Shown here piece after piece: positions 19,012 through 29,200 of a stretch of 64,000 bases of DNA; the first letter of the stretch is position 1, and each line of letters opens with the position of its first letter. The notes beneath the pieces were generated by a model. That model searched no databases. It was not told where the DNA came from and was given only the letters and a program-made list of their open reading frames with translations. The DNA lies in contig NZ_JAGUCO010000004.1 of NCBI RefSeq assembly GCF_018271995.1, forward strand, positions 1 through 64,000, given 5' to 3'. The translations under genes and the position numbers were made by a program. Source of the DNA: Carboxylicivirga linearis. Lineage in GTDB: Bacteria > Bacteroidota > Bacteroidia > Bacteroidales > Marinilabiliaceae.

Positions 19012-20442
19012 ATGCGCACCTTTTATCTTCTTCTGTTTTCTCTGTTTTTTTTAGGCTCTGCTGCACAAAATTCAGAATTAAAAAATGTTTCTGCTACCAT
19101 TAATATTAAAACGCTAAAAAAACACATTTCTGTTTTAGCTGCCGATAGCCTTAATGGTCGATACACCACATCTGAGGGTCAAAAAAAAGCAGCGAATTAC
19201 ATCCGAAATGAGTTTAATAAAGCTGGTTTACATCCATACAACGACACCAGTTTTTACCAAACCTTCTCTTTATGGTCGTGGAGATGGGGAAAATGTGAAT
19301 TAAAAGTTGGAGATATTTTATTACAAAGTTATAAAGATTTTATCTATAGATGTAATTCTCCTCTTGACAGTATCAATACCGATTGTGTATTTGTTGGATA
19401 CGGTGAGGATGACATCATCAACAATATTGACTTACAGGATAAAGTGGCTTTTGCATTTACCAAAAGTTATTCGAATTATTATCATTTAGCATATCGTTTA
19501 AAAAGCAAAGGAGTAAAAGCCATTATTCTGACTAATCCAAAAGATAAAAACAGCTTTACAAGATTAGTTAAAAGTGAAGACCCTGATCATGTAAATGTAT
19601 CTAAAGCAAAACCATTCTTCTCAAAAACGGCTACTCGTATTTATATTGTAAATCCATCATTGACTAAGACATTTTTTAATAAGAACTCAAATGTTCTGAG
19701 TCAAATAAATACGTTAGAGGAAGCTAAAAAGATAAAATCACAAATTATTTCTGCTAATTGCCCAGCTATTGTTGAAAAAGTGAAGACTGAAAATGTTATT
19801 GGTTACCTAAAAGGGAAAAGTGACGAAACAATTGTAATTAGTGCCCATTACGATCATATTGGCAAAAAAGGTTCACTTATTTGTAACGGTGCTGATGACA
19901 ATGCAAGTGGAACATCTGCACTAATAACTTTGGCAAATACCTATGCTCAACAAACAGAAATACCTGATAGAAGCATTCTATTTCTCGCCACTTCGGGTGA
20001 AGAATTAGGTTTATTAGGAGCTCTTCACTTTGCCGACCATCAGCAAGAATTGCCCTTTGATATAAAGGCGAACCTTAATATTGATATGATTGGCAGACGC
20101 GATTCTACTCATAAATCAAATTACATCTATATAATTGGTGGTAAAGAATACCCTGTACTAGACTCTCTTTGTAATGTTGCCAATAAAAAAGTTGGACTAA
20201 CTCTTGATTATGGATATGCCGGCCGAAGTAGTTTTGGTAACATTCTTAATTTATCAGATCATTATGCTTTTCATAAACAAGGTATACCCATCCTGGGTTT
20301 CTTTAACGGACTGCATCCTGATTATCACAAACCCACAGATACCATCGACAAGATTGAATTTGACGAGATGCTCAAACGGGTCCAATTAATTTACCTCACA
20401 GGCAATCTTTTGGTTAATAAACAAAGTTATTCCAACAACTGA
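19012..20442 (+). CDS. M28-family zinc aminopeptidase, exported
   Basis: A 476-residue metallopeptidase with a signal peptide (MRTFYLLLFSLFFLGSAAQ). Between residues 100 and 250 there is a PA-like insert (DKVAFAFTKSYSNYYHLAYRLKSKGVKAIILTN). The M28 ligands are visible: H and D in SAHYDHIGK, D in GADDNASG, the EE pair in TSGEELGLLGA, D in NIDMIGR and H in GLHPDYHKPTDT. Such enzymes trim N-terminal residues from peptides in the periplasm or outside the cell. The gene directly downstream encodes a peptide transporter-like protein, so the pair could serve peptide uptake; that link is inferred from adjacency. Confidence 0.9.
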   Translation: MRTFYLLLFSLFFLGSAAQNSELKNVSATINIKTLKKHISVLAADSLNGRYTTSEGQKKAANYIRNEFNKAGLHPYNDTSFYQTFSLWSWRWGKCELKVGDILLQSYKDFIYRCNSPLDSINTDCVFVGYGEDDIINNIDLQDKVAFAFTKSYSNYYHLAYRLKSKGVKAIILTNPKDKNSFTRLVKSEDPDHVNVSKAKPFFSKTATRIYIVNPSLTKTFFNKNSNVLSQINTLEEAKKIKSQIISANCPAIVEKVKTENVIGYLKGKSDETIVISAHYDHIGKKGSLICNGADDNASGTSALITLANTYAQQTEIPDRSILFLATSGEELGLLGALHFADHQQELPFDIKANLNIDMIGRRDSTHKSNYIYIIGGKEYPVLDSLCNVANKKVGLTLDYGYAGRSSFGNILNLSDHYAFHKQGIPILGFFNGLHPDYHKPTDTIDKIEFDEMLKRVQLIYLTGNLLVNKQSYSNN

Positions 20443-20445
20443 TTT

Positions 20446-20508
20446 TTTACATGTAAATTACCATGTAAAGATTATACATTTACATACCTGATAAAACTAA
20501 ATGTAAAT
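20446..20508 (+). promoter_or_regulatory. Cluster of TGTAAA/TTTACA sites before the POT-like gene
   Basis: The 12-bp perfect palindrome TTTACATGTAAA (20446-20457) is followed by ATGTAAA (20463-20469), ATTTACAT (20478-20485) and ATGTAAAT (20501-20508), all in the 70-base gap between the peptidase and transporter genes. This density of one hexamer suggests an operator for a dimeric regulator close to the start codon at 20512. The regulator is unknown. Confidence 0.5.
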
Positions 20509-20511
20509 ACT

Positions 20512-21951
20512 ATGTCTAACATTGGAAGAACATTAAAAAGCTTCCCCAAACTTTTTTGGGTTGCTAATACTATTGAACTACTGGAGCGTTTTGCCTGGTA
20601 TGGATTTTTTATGCTGTTTGCGAATTACTTAACTAGTTCGCTTGATGCAGGTGGTTTAGAGTTATCTCAAGCGCAAAAAGGAATCATCATGGGATTTGGA
20701 ACGGGCATTCTGTATTTTCTTCCCATTATAACCGGATCTATTGCAGATAAATTTGGCTATCGCAGGGTGCTTTTTGTTGCTTTTATTGTTTATACAACAG
20801 CCTTTATAGCCATGCCATTGTTTAAATCTTTTACAGGAGTATTTTTTATTTACCTGTATCTGGCTTTAGGAGCAGCGTTGTTTAAACCCATTATTTCGGC
20901 AACCGTTGCTAAAACAACCAATGACAGTAACGCTTCCATTGGATTTGGCATTTTTTATATGATGGTTAATCTGGGGGCATTCTTCGGACCTTTAGTTACT
21001 TTATTGTTTAAAAACTCATCGTATACCTTGGTGTTTTATATTTCGGCAGGTATTGTTGCATTAAATTTCATCCTTCTTTTGTTTTACAAAGAACCTGAAC
21101 TTGAAAAAAACGACGACACACTTGCTACAGCCATAAGTAAGGTGTTTAAAAATATATTGGTTGTATTAAAAGATTTTAAGTTTGTATTGTTCCTATTGAT
21201 TGTTGCTGGTTTTTGGACTATGTACAATCAGTTATTTTTTACTCTTCCGGTATTTATCAAACAGTGGGTTGATACCAGTTCGATGTTTGACTTTTTTGCC
21301 CAATATGCACCTTTCTTCAGCGAGAACTATGGTGCTGGAGACGGTCAGATGGAGGCAGAATTCATTACCAACCTTGACGCTTTATACATTATTATTTTTC
21401 AGATAATAGTATCTGCCATTGTTATGAAGTGGCGCCCATTGAAAACCATGATGACTGGCTTTTTGGTATGTTCAATTGGAATGGCACTTACTCTAACAAC
21501 TCAAAATGTACTTTATACATTAGTTGCAATTTATGTATTTGCCATTGGTGAGATGGCCGGGTCACCTAAAATTACTGAGTACATTGGACGTATTGCTCCG
21601 CCAGACAAAAAAGCCTTATATATGGGATATTCGTTTATTCCTGTATTTATAGGTAATGTTTTTGCGGGTATTATTTCCGGAAATGTTTATCAAATAATGT
21701 CTGACAAAACACAATTTGTTCAACAAGAAATGGCTTCAAGAGGCATTACCTTGTCAGAGGGGCTTACACAAGATGAATATTTTAGTACGGCTGCACAAAA
21801 ACTAGATATGTCAACATCCGAACTGACCAACTTTTTGTGGGATAAATACGATCCATCATCAATTTGGAAGGTTCTATTGTTTATTGGCTTATTTGCTGTT
21901 GTAGCCTTATTCTTCTACGATAAAAACCTAAGGAAATCTGAAGCAAAATAA
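20512..21951 (+). CDS. POT/PTR2-like MFS transporter
   Basis: A 479-residue inner membrane protein with about 12 helices. The N-terminal motif ELLERFAWYG is the ExxER proton-coupling motif of the POT family, and FYMMVNLGAFFGP matches the PTR2 signature, so a proton-coupled di/tripeptide importer is the best call. Between helices 7 and 8 there is an unusual hydrophilic insert (VDTSSMFDFFAQYAPFFSENYGAGDGQMEAEFIT), also seen in a later loop of about 60 residues before the last helix. It follows an exported peptidase gene and has a strong terminator after it. Peptide specificity is inferred. Confidence 0.85.
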   Translation: MSNIGRTLKSFPKLFWVANTIELLERFAWYGFFMLFANYLTSSLDAGGLELSQAQKGIIMGFGTGILYFLPIITGSIADKFGYRRVLFVAFIVYTTAFIAMPLFKSFTGVFFIYLYLALGAALFKPIISATVAKTTNDSNASIGFGIFYMMVNLGAFFGPLVTLLFKNSSYTLVFYISAGIVALNFILLLFYKEPELEKNDDTLATAISKVFKNILVVLKDFKFVLFLLIVAGFWTMYNQLFFTLPVFIKQWVDTSSMFDFFAQYAPFFSENYGAGDGQMEAEFITNLDALYIIIFQIIVSAIVMKWRPLKTMMTGFLVCSIGMALTLTTQNVLYTLVAIYVFAIGEMAGSPKITEYIGRIAPPDKKALYMGYSFIPVFIGNVFAGIISGNVYQIMSDKTQFVQQEMASRGITLSEGLTQDEYFSTAAQKLDMSTSELTNFLWDKYDPSSIWKVLLFIGLFAVVALFFYDKNLRKSEAK

Positions 21952-21956
21952 ATTTT

Positions 21957-21981
21957 AGGCGCTCATTAGAGCGCCTTTTTT
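21957..21981 (+). terminator. Strong intrinsic terminator
   Basis: GGCGCTC and GAGCGCC form a perfect stem around ATTA, followed by T6, directly after the POT-like gene. Confidence 0.92.
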
Positions 21982-22024
21982 GGCATACATATTGTTACAT
22001 AGTTTCAGAACTTAACCCTGAAAT

Positions 22025-23071
22025 ATGAGACAATATTTATTCTTGCTTTTTCTTATTGTAACCTCAACTTTCAAACTTTCGGCTCAAGGTAAAGGGAGTT
22101 TTAAAATATTTACGAATCCAACTTCTGCCAACATAACATTAGATGGCTTTCCCGATATTCAAAAAACATCACCTGCCGAGTACACTCTTTATCGACCTCT
22201 CACTTATAAGATCAAAATTAGCAAGTTTAATTACTATGATTTAGATACAGTGGTTACCTGTACTCCCGACTCAATCACTGAATATCATTTTAATTTAACT
22301 CCTAAAATGAGCACGCTCAACATTACAACTATTCCAACAGCAAGAATTTACCTTGATGATGAATTTATTGGAGTTTCACCCATCAAAGATTATCAAGTAA
22401 TATGCGGAACATACATGGTTAAGATAGTGTATGATAACAATGTTGAATTCAGCACCAGGCACTTTGTTTCGGAATACGGACCATGTGAAATTCACCACGA
22501 ATACTCATCTACAATTTCAGCTAACAAAAAAGAAACTAATCATTTACCCGCTACAGAAGACTCTCTTTATTTTGAAAAAGCATTTGTAGATCAAATTAAT
22601 CCATCTGCTTACAAAGAAGAAACTGAAACAGTAGAATCTTCTAAATCAGGTTTCGGACATATTGGTTTTTTTGCAATGACAGGAAGTAATGGGACGAAAG
22701 GTGCTTCCTGGAGATATGGTTTAGACATTTTGCATTACATTCGTTTTATTGGTGAGACTAATACTACTTTAGGAATTTCAGGAATTGGAGTGGAACTAAT
22801 AATACCAGGCGATTTCAACAACTTTGCAGCATATTGGAAACTTGGTTTTATTGACAGAAATTATCATGATATAAATATTAATATATCCAATACTTTTATA
22901 AACATGGGAGGTGGATTAATTTACAAACCAAGTCCACATTTTCAGATCTTTAGTGAATTTGAGTTTAACTTGAACAATGAAAAATCTTCAGATGAAATAA
23001 ATGAATGGACAGATCAGTTTCCAAATTACTCTTCTGTTGCTGGATGGGTGGGTTTAAGGGTTGCCTTCTAA
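22025..23071 (+). CDS. PEGA-domain exported protein with C-terminal barrel
   Basis: A 348-residue protein with a signal peptide (MRQYLFLLFLIVTSTFKLSAQ). Two PEGA-like beta domains follow: residues 24-90 (GSFKIFTNPTSANITLDGFPD) and 91-160 (STLNITTIPTARIYLDDEFIGVSPI). The C-terminal half (about residues 205-348) looks like an outer membrane beta-barrel fragment (GFGHIGFFAMTGSNG ... WVGLRVAF). PEGA proteins often sit at the cell surface; exact role unknown. It stands alone between a terminator and the CPBP gene. Confidence 0.8.
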   Translation: MRQYLFLLFLIVTSTFKLSAQGKGSFKIFTNPTSANITLDGFPDIQKTSPAEYTLYRPLTYKIKISKFNYYDLDTVVTCTPDSITEYHFNLTPKMSTLNITTIPTARIYLDDEFIGVSPIKDYQVICGTYMVKIVYDNNVEFSTRHFVSEYGPCEIHHEYSSTISANKKETNHLPATEDSLYFEKAFVDQINPSAYKEETETVESSKSGFGHIGFFAMTGSNGTKGASWRYGLDILHYIRFIGETNTTLGISGIGVELIIPGDFNNFAAYWKLGFIDRNYHDININISNTFINMGGGLIYKPSPHFQIFSEFEFNLNNEKSSDEINEWTDQFPNYSSVAGWVGLRVAF

Positions 23072-23109
23072 TAATTGAATTTTTACCCACATGGATGAAT
23101 CACTTTTGT

Positions 23110-23117
23110 TATTTTTG
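23110..23117 (+). promoter_or_regulatory. Candidate -7 box of the CPBP protease gene
   Basis: TATTTTTG fits TAnnTTTG 15 bases before the ATG at 23132, which would give a very short leader. No -33 element was recognised. Confidence 0.4.
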
Positions 23118-23131
23118 AAAAAAACGATTCA

Positions 23132-24034
23132 ATGACAAAAGGTTCTCTTAAATACCTTCCTCCGCTGGGTAAATTATTTACTGTTATAGTTTTAGTTTTA
23201 AGCGGGTCTGTACTCATCTCATTAATTAGTATACTAATTGCTAAACCTTTATTTGGTATTGATATTCAATCAGCAGAAGATGTTTATCACAATATTGATT
23301 TTTTAAGGGCGATACAGATTCTTCAGGGTATTTTGGTATTTATTGTGCCTTCCGCATTGGCCGTTTATCTTCTATATTCTTCAAAAGATAAAGTGATACC
23401 TGGTAAAGGACATTTTACTATTTCTTTTTTTCTGATAGCAGTTGTAGCCATCATATTAAGCCAATCATTTATTAGCTGGTCAGCTTATTTCAATCAACAA
23501 CTTCAACTACCCGAAGCAATGAGCGGACTGTCAGATTGGATAGCCAGTAAAGAAAAAGAAACATTGGAGTTAACTAGCTTAATGATCAACACATCTGACT
23601 GGAAACAGACGCTCATAACTGTTTTACTTATTGCTATTTTACCAGCCATAGGTGAAGAATGGCTGTTCAGAGGATTAATACAACGCGAGTTAATGAATAT
23701 CTTTAAAAGTGGTCATTGGGCTGTATTGGTAACTGCCATTATTTTTAGTGCCATACACATTCAGTTTCTTACCTTTTTACCACGTTTTATTCTTGGTATA
23801 ATCTTAGGATACATGATGTTATATTCTCAAAATATCTGGATGCCCATCACTGCTCATTTTACCAATAATTTCTTAGCTGTTGTGTTATACGCATTCTTTC
23901 AAAACAAGGAAATGCCTCAACCACAATCTCAATCGCCCGGTACTCTTAGCATCATTTTTAGTTTGGTAGTAATTATCACTCTCATCATAACCACGCAACA
24001 GCTGGGTAAAAAACAAGCAACCAGCTTTAGGTGA
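23132..24034 (+). CDS. CPBP-family intramembrane glutamic protease
   Basis: A 300-residue membrane protein with about eight helices. It carries the three CPBP (Abi/Rce1-like) motifs: EEWLFRG (EExxxR), FSAIHIQF (FxxxH) and HFTNNF (HxxxN) near residues 185-245. Family members are predicted intramembrane proteases acting on CAAX-like or membrane substrates; in bacteria their targets are mostly unknown and some protect against self-made bacteriocins. No bacteriocin gene is seen nearby, so a general envelope role is more likely. Confidence 0.88.
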   Translation: MTKGSLKYLPPLGKLFTVIVLVLSGSVLISLISILIAKPLFGIDIQSAEDVYHNIDFLRAIQILQGILVFIVPSALAVYLLYSSKDKVIPGKGHFTISFFLIAVVAIILSQSFISWSAYFNQQLQLPEAMSGLSDWIASKEKETLELTSLMINTSDWKQTLITVLLIAILPAIGEEWLFRGLIQRELMNIFKSGHWAVLVTAIIFSAIHIQFLTFLPRFILGIILGYMMLYSQNIWMPITAHFTNNFLAVVLYAFFQNKEMPQPQSQSPGTLSIIFSLVVIITLIITTQQLGKKQATSFR

Positions 24035-24178
24035 CTCTCAATTTCAAAATTTTAGCCTTCTAATCGCGTTAATAATTGCATAGCAATAAATTAAAATTGT
24101 TATCTTAATCATGATTTTATATTTGAGGTAGCTTACGCTTCTTCAATACAAACCTATTTCTATGCTAAGAGAGTGAAT

Positions 24179-24697
24179 ATGAATAACCACAACCAATCCA
24201 ATATCATTCTAGTAAAAAACTCCTTGGTCAAACCTGGCCAAACTACAGATTTAGAAAAACGTTTTTTAAAATCCATTAACCTATTTAGCGACAATGAATT
24301 AATTACTGCATTATGCATGCAATATTCTATGCTCTCTGACAAATACAGAAATGAACTCATTGAGCAAATACACAAAAGATCATTGTCGAAACGAAAGGTC
24401 AGGCGCCTTTACAATACAAAAAAGTTTTATAAAGATCTAAACTCTGAAGATTGTCCTTGTTGTGAATCATCACAGCATGTCATTATTCGAAAAAATAAAG
24501 TGTCTTTTTGTTTGGTTTGTGGATACAACATCAAATTAGATAACCCCAAATCATATCTTAACAGATTAAAATGGAAGATGGGTGTTTACAGACAAAGAAA
24601 ATTATCCTTAAACGAAGTGGAGAAATTATTATTTCAAACACCAAGTCATACATCCACCTTAAAGGATCTTGAATCTTCACACAAAGGTACATTTTAA
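24179..24697 (+). CDS. Zinc-ribbon-like protein of unknown function
   Basis: A small cytoplasmic protein (about 172 residues) with no signal peptide or membrane segment. A probable zinc ribbon is formed by CPCC near residue 98 and CLVCGYN about 20 residues later. The N-terminal half is helical and charged. I chose the ATG at 24179; a GTG two codons upstream is also possible. It lies in the gap before the carbohydrate cluster and its role cannot be guessed from context. C-terminal residues (KWKMGVYRQRKLSLNEVEKLLF) suggest a basic, possibly nucleic acid-binding protein. Confidence 0.65.
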   Translation: MNNHNQSNIILVKNSLVKPGQTTDLEKRFLKSINLFSDNELITALCMQYSMLSDKYRNELIEQIHKRSLSKRKVRRLYNTKKFYKDLNSEDCPCCESSQHVIIRKNKVSFCLVCGYNIKLDNPKSYLNRLKWKMGVYRQRKLSLNEVEKLLFQTPSHTSTLKDLESSHKGTF

Positions 24698-24751
24698 ACA
24701 TTTCAACTATAAATTGAAGAAAAAGTGCAGGTAAGTGTTTCTTTACAATTA

Positions 24752-24759
24752 TACATTTG
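24752..24759 (+). promoter_or_regulatory. -7 box of the first GH27 gene
   Basis: TACATTTG fits TAnnTTTG 32 bases before the ATG at 24792. The shared operator found before two other genes of this cluster is not present at the matching upstream position. Confidence 0.45.
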
Positions 24760-24791
24760 CGAAACTAAATAACAAATTCACTAGAATAATT

Positions 24792-26171
24792 ATGAATAGA
24801 AATTCAATTAAACTTCTTTTGACACTTACGGCTATGGTTCTGATAGCATCATGTAACACTCCTAAGAAGAAAGCAGAAAAAGTAGATTTCAAGCAATGGG
24901 CTCAAACCCCGCCTATGGGTTGGAATAGCTGGGACTGCTATGGCCCAACAGTAAAAGAGCATGAAATTAAAGCCAATGCCGATTATATGGCAGAGCATTT
25001 AAAAGATTTTGGCTGGGAATATATAGTAGTTGATATTCGCTGGTTTGTTGAAAACACTAAATCGCACGGTTATAATCAAGATGACCCGCGTTATGTAATG
25101 GATGAATATGGCAGATATTTACCTGCAGTTAATCGTTTCCCATCAGCTGCTGATGGTAATGGTTTTAAAGCTTTAGGCGAATACATCCATTCTAAAGGTT
25201 TAAAATTTGGTATTCATATTATGCGAGGTATACCAACACAAGCCGTTGAGCAAAAATTACCAATTAAAGGTACCGATGGAATTACGGCTGATCAGATTTA
25301 CTCAACCGAAAACCAATGTAAATGGCTTCGAGATAATTACACCATTGTTGCAGATAAACCAGGAGCGCAAGAGTATTACAACTCTATTTTTGAGTTATAT
25401 GCCGAATGGGGCGTTGACTTTATTAAAATTGATGATTTGTCAGCTCCTATCTACCATGCTGATGAAATTGAACTAATTCGTAAAGCAATTGATCAGTGTG
25501 GAAGAGAAATAGTTTTAAGTACCTCACCAGGTGAAACTCCGGTTGATGCAGGTCCTCATGTTAGCGAACATGCCAATATGTGGCGTATGGTTAATGACGT
25601 ATGGGACAGCTGGTGGCACATTCAACACTTAATGAATGTTAGTCAGGATTGGTACAAATACATTAAAGCCGGTACATGGCCTGATTGCGATATGATTCCT
25701 TTAGGACGTTTATCAATAAGAGGTGAAAGAGGTGATGATCGAATGGCCAACCTTACAAAAGATGAACAGTACACATTAATGACTTTCTTTACTATTTTCC
25801 GATCACCACTAATGTTTGGAGGTGATTTACCAAGTAACGATGAGTTTACAAATTCACTTCTGACAAACAAAGCTGTTTTGAAGATGCATTCCGAAAGTTC
25901 AGACGTTCGTCAATTGTATCAGAAAGATGATATGGCTGCCATTACTTCTAAAAATGAGAAAGAAGGATGGACTTACCTTGCACTATTTAACCTATCGGAT
26001 TCTGAAACGCAGAAAGTAGAAGTTTCATTGGCTGAACTAGGTTTGAAAGGTGATGTTAAACTTACTAACCTTTGGACAGGTGATGTTTTGGATGGAATAA
26101 AAGCTGATACATTCTCTAAGGAGCTAGCTTCGCATGCATCGGTTCTTTATAAAATTGAACCATCGAAATAA
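24792..26171 (+). CDS. GH27 family glycosidase, lipoprotein
   Basis: A 459-residue lipoprotein: the lipobox lies in LLLTLTAMVLIASCNT, so the enzyme is probably anchored to a membrane. An earlier GTG would start 19 codons upstream; 24792 puts the signal at the N-terminus. It opens with the GH27 signature PPMGWNSWDCYGP; the nucleophile is Asp214 in FIKIDD and the acid/base is in the MWRMVNDVWD segment. Family enzymes remove alpha-galactose or beta-L-arabinopyranose. It lacks the added NPCBM-like domains of the two GH27 paralogues further on. Convergent with the HTCS gene, sharing a terminator. Substrate undetermined. Confidence 0.92.
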   Translation: MNRNSIKLLLTLTAMVLIASCNTPKKKAEKVDFKQWAQTPPMGWNSWDCYGPTVKEHEIKANADYMAEHLKDFGWEYIVVDIRWFVENTKSHGYNQDDPRYVMDEYGRYLPAVNRFPSAADGNGFKALGEYIHSKGLKFGIHIMRGIPTQAVEQKLPIKGTDGITADQIYSTENQCKWLRDNYTIVADKPGAQEYYNSIFELYAEWGVDFIKIDDLSAPIYHADEIELIRKAIDQCGREIVLSTSPGETPVDAGPHVSEHANMWRMVNDVWDSWWHIQHLMNVSQDWYKYIKAGTWPDCDMIPLGRLSIRGERGDDRMANLTKDEQYTLMTFFTIFRSPLMFGGDLPSNDEFTNSLLTNKAVLKMHSESSDVRQLYQKDDMAAITSKNEKEGWTYLALFNLSDSETQKVEVSLAELGLKGDVKLTNLWTGDVLDGIKADTFSKELASHASVLYKIEPSK

Positions 26172-26190
26172 TTACTATTATTAAAAAATT

Positions 26191-26227
26191 AAAAGGTGTA
26201 CGAAATAGTTTTTGTACACCTTTTTTA
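26191..26227. terminator. Bidirectional terminator between GH27 and HTCS genes
   Basis: AAAAGGTGTAC pairs with GTACACCTTTT over a 12-base loop, flanked by A and T runs, serving both convergent genes. Confidence 0.88.
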
Positions 26228-26231
26228 TTTT

Positions 26232-29200
26232 TTACTCCTTCAGCTTTTTTAAATAATCTGAAGGACTGATGCCAAATTCATCTTTAAAACACTGCCTGAA
26301 ATAACCTGTACTGTTAATACCTATTCGGTACATCACCTCTGATATTGTATACTTACCGCTAAGAATTAATTGTTCTGCCACCCTCATTCGAATCTTACGA
26401 ATGTATTCATTCGCTGTCATATCAGTTAATGCCTTAATTTTACGATACAGCGTTGAATGGCTCATATTCATGTGCTGGGCTATTTGAGAGATATTCATTT
26501 CCTCGTCTTCGAGGTTTTCCTCAATAATCATATCCAGCTTCTCCAAAAAGTCTTTATCTAATTTATTGGTTGCCTCTTTAAACAGTTTTTGCTTATCTTC
26601 AATCTTATTAGTATACGAATCAGATAGTTTTTTGCGGGTTTCTAAAATATTTCGCAAACGACTCTTTAACAGACTACTGCTAAATGGCTTGGTAAGATAC
26701 GAATCAGCGCCGGCATCATACCCTTCACTTTTATCTTGTAAGGTATCTTTTGCTGTTAGTAAAATTACCGGTATATGACTGGTGCGAATATCCTGTTTCA
26801 TTTTTTTACACATCTCTATCCCATCCATAACCGGCATCATTATATCACTGATAATAATATCAGGTACTTTTTCGCAAGCCACTTCATATCCTTTAAGTCC
26901 GTTATTAGCCGTGTAAACCTGGTACACATCCGATAAACTATCATAGATATACTCTGTTATATCCTGATTGTCATCAACTACCAGAATCACATCTTTATTG
27001 CCCAATACCTCTTCGTCCTCCAACTGTTCCGTATGAGTCGTAAGAAGTTTTACCCCCGGATAACTATTGTTAGTTAAGAAACGAACCGTAAAAGTGGTTC
27101 CTTTATCTAACTCACTTTTCACATAAATTTCTGCCTGATGCAACTCAACCAGATTTTTTACTAAGGCTAAACCAATTCCTGTTCCACTTATCGCATGCTT
27201 AGTATCTTTTGCCTGATAGTAACGCTCAAAAATATTAGTAAGATTATCTTCTGAAATGCCATAACCCGTATCTGACACCTCTATTTCAGTATAAGCTATG
27301 TCATATTCTTCAAACTGTTTCATTTTCATGCAAACACATCCTTCTAATGTGTATTTAAATGCATTCGACAGAAGATTATCAAGTATGATTCCTACCACTT
27401 CCGGATCATACAATATTTCTTTATTTTCCTTAGGAAGTTCTATTTCAAACTCCACTCTCTTATTCTGATTAAGCTCTTTATATTTTAGTCCCGTTTCATA
27501 TATAAACTGACCTAAATCTCCTTTGACAACAGCTAATTCTCGTTTTTTTGATTCCGTTCTTCTAAACTCAAGAACCTGGTTTATAAGCTGAAGCAATCGA
27601 TTAGCCACCCGATGCATCGAGTTTATTTTTTTGGTTAAGGATTCAGAAAGAGATTGTTCAGCGACCAAATCTTCGAGCGGACCAATAAGCAAAGTCATTG
27701 GAGTGCGTAACTCATGTGCAATATTGGTGAAGAACTTGATTTTTTCTTCATTCAAATCATGTTCCCTCTGCCGAATACTCTTTTCTAATACCAATGCATT
27801 TTCTACATCTACTTTATTTTTATAAAATCTTAATATAAACCATGAGCCTAACACAAACAAAACAAGATAGAGTATTTTAGCCTGCCATGTCTGCCAGTAG
27901 GGCGGTTCAATACTTATAGACATCATCTTTATTTCATCCGTCCATTCTTTGTTATGAAGCCTAACCTTAAGATTAAACTGGTAACTTCCCGGATTGAGGT
28001 TTCGAAAAGTAACGGTATTTTCTTCCTTCATTAAGTACCAATTATTATCGAGTCCAACCATTTGAAACATATAATCGACCTTATCTGTCAAAGAAAAGTC
28101 TGCTACATTAAAACTGATCCTGAATGAGTTTTCATTGTAATTGAGATTAACATTATCATTAAAAGGAAAATCAACAAACTCAGTAAACGTTTCATTGGCT
28201 TTTGAAGGAACCTCAAAACTTGTAATCATCACGTTGGGCAAATCACTGTATCCTAAATCAAGATTTTGATTGAAGAAGGTTGCTCCATTTTGAGTACCAA
28301 AATAGATTGTTCCATCTTTTGATTTATAACAGACCCCATTAATATAGTCACCGGTAGAAATACCATCGCCCATATTGAAATTAACAATCTGATTGCTTTG
28401 AATATTATAATGACTAATTCCATTTAGGGTACTAAACCAAATTTCATGATCACTATTGCCCTCAGCTATAGCTCTTACATCGGTCTCGGCCATACCATCT
28501 TCAAGGCCTATTCGCTTGGTTAAGGTATAATCTTCGAAGTAGAATAAATCATTCTGACTACCTACCCAAATTCTATCTTTAGAGTCACGATATAAATGGT
28601 TGACATTATAAAAGTCATACTGCTGCCCGAAATTATATCGTAACTGAAAGTGAGCATCAAATACACACAGACCTCCTACTGCGGTGCCCACCCATAAATC
28701 ACCATTGGCATCTTCAACCACCGATCGAATGATATTATCGGTTAACGCCGAGTTTTGGGTGGTGTATACGAAATGTTTCTCCGTTTTAATATTGTATTTT
28801 AATAAACCGACATCAGTACTTATCCACAAATTCTTTTTTGAGTCTTCGTAGAAATTGTAAATAGGCACATTTTTAACCTGCGGGAAACTATTTAAGATTG
28901 AAAAACGATTGTGATCCGGCTCAAACTTATAAATAATACCATTTACCGTTCCAATCCAAAAGTCATTGTTGCTATCTTTAAAGATACTTTGCGCTAATAA
29001 TGGTTTATTATTAACAGAGGTTATATCTCTGACTTTCTCTTTTCCGTTATATACGCAAACACCGCCGTCACCATTAGCAATCCAAATATTTGACTGACTC
29101 CCCTCTGCAAAACCAAATACGATTTGATTATTCAAACTATTAGTATTGCCAATAATGGGTAAAAAGCTCAATTTTTTAAAGAAGGATTCTTTAACCGGAA

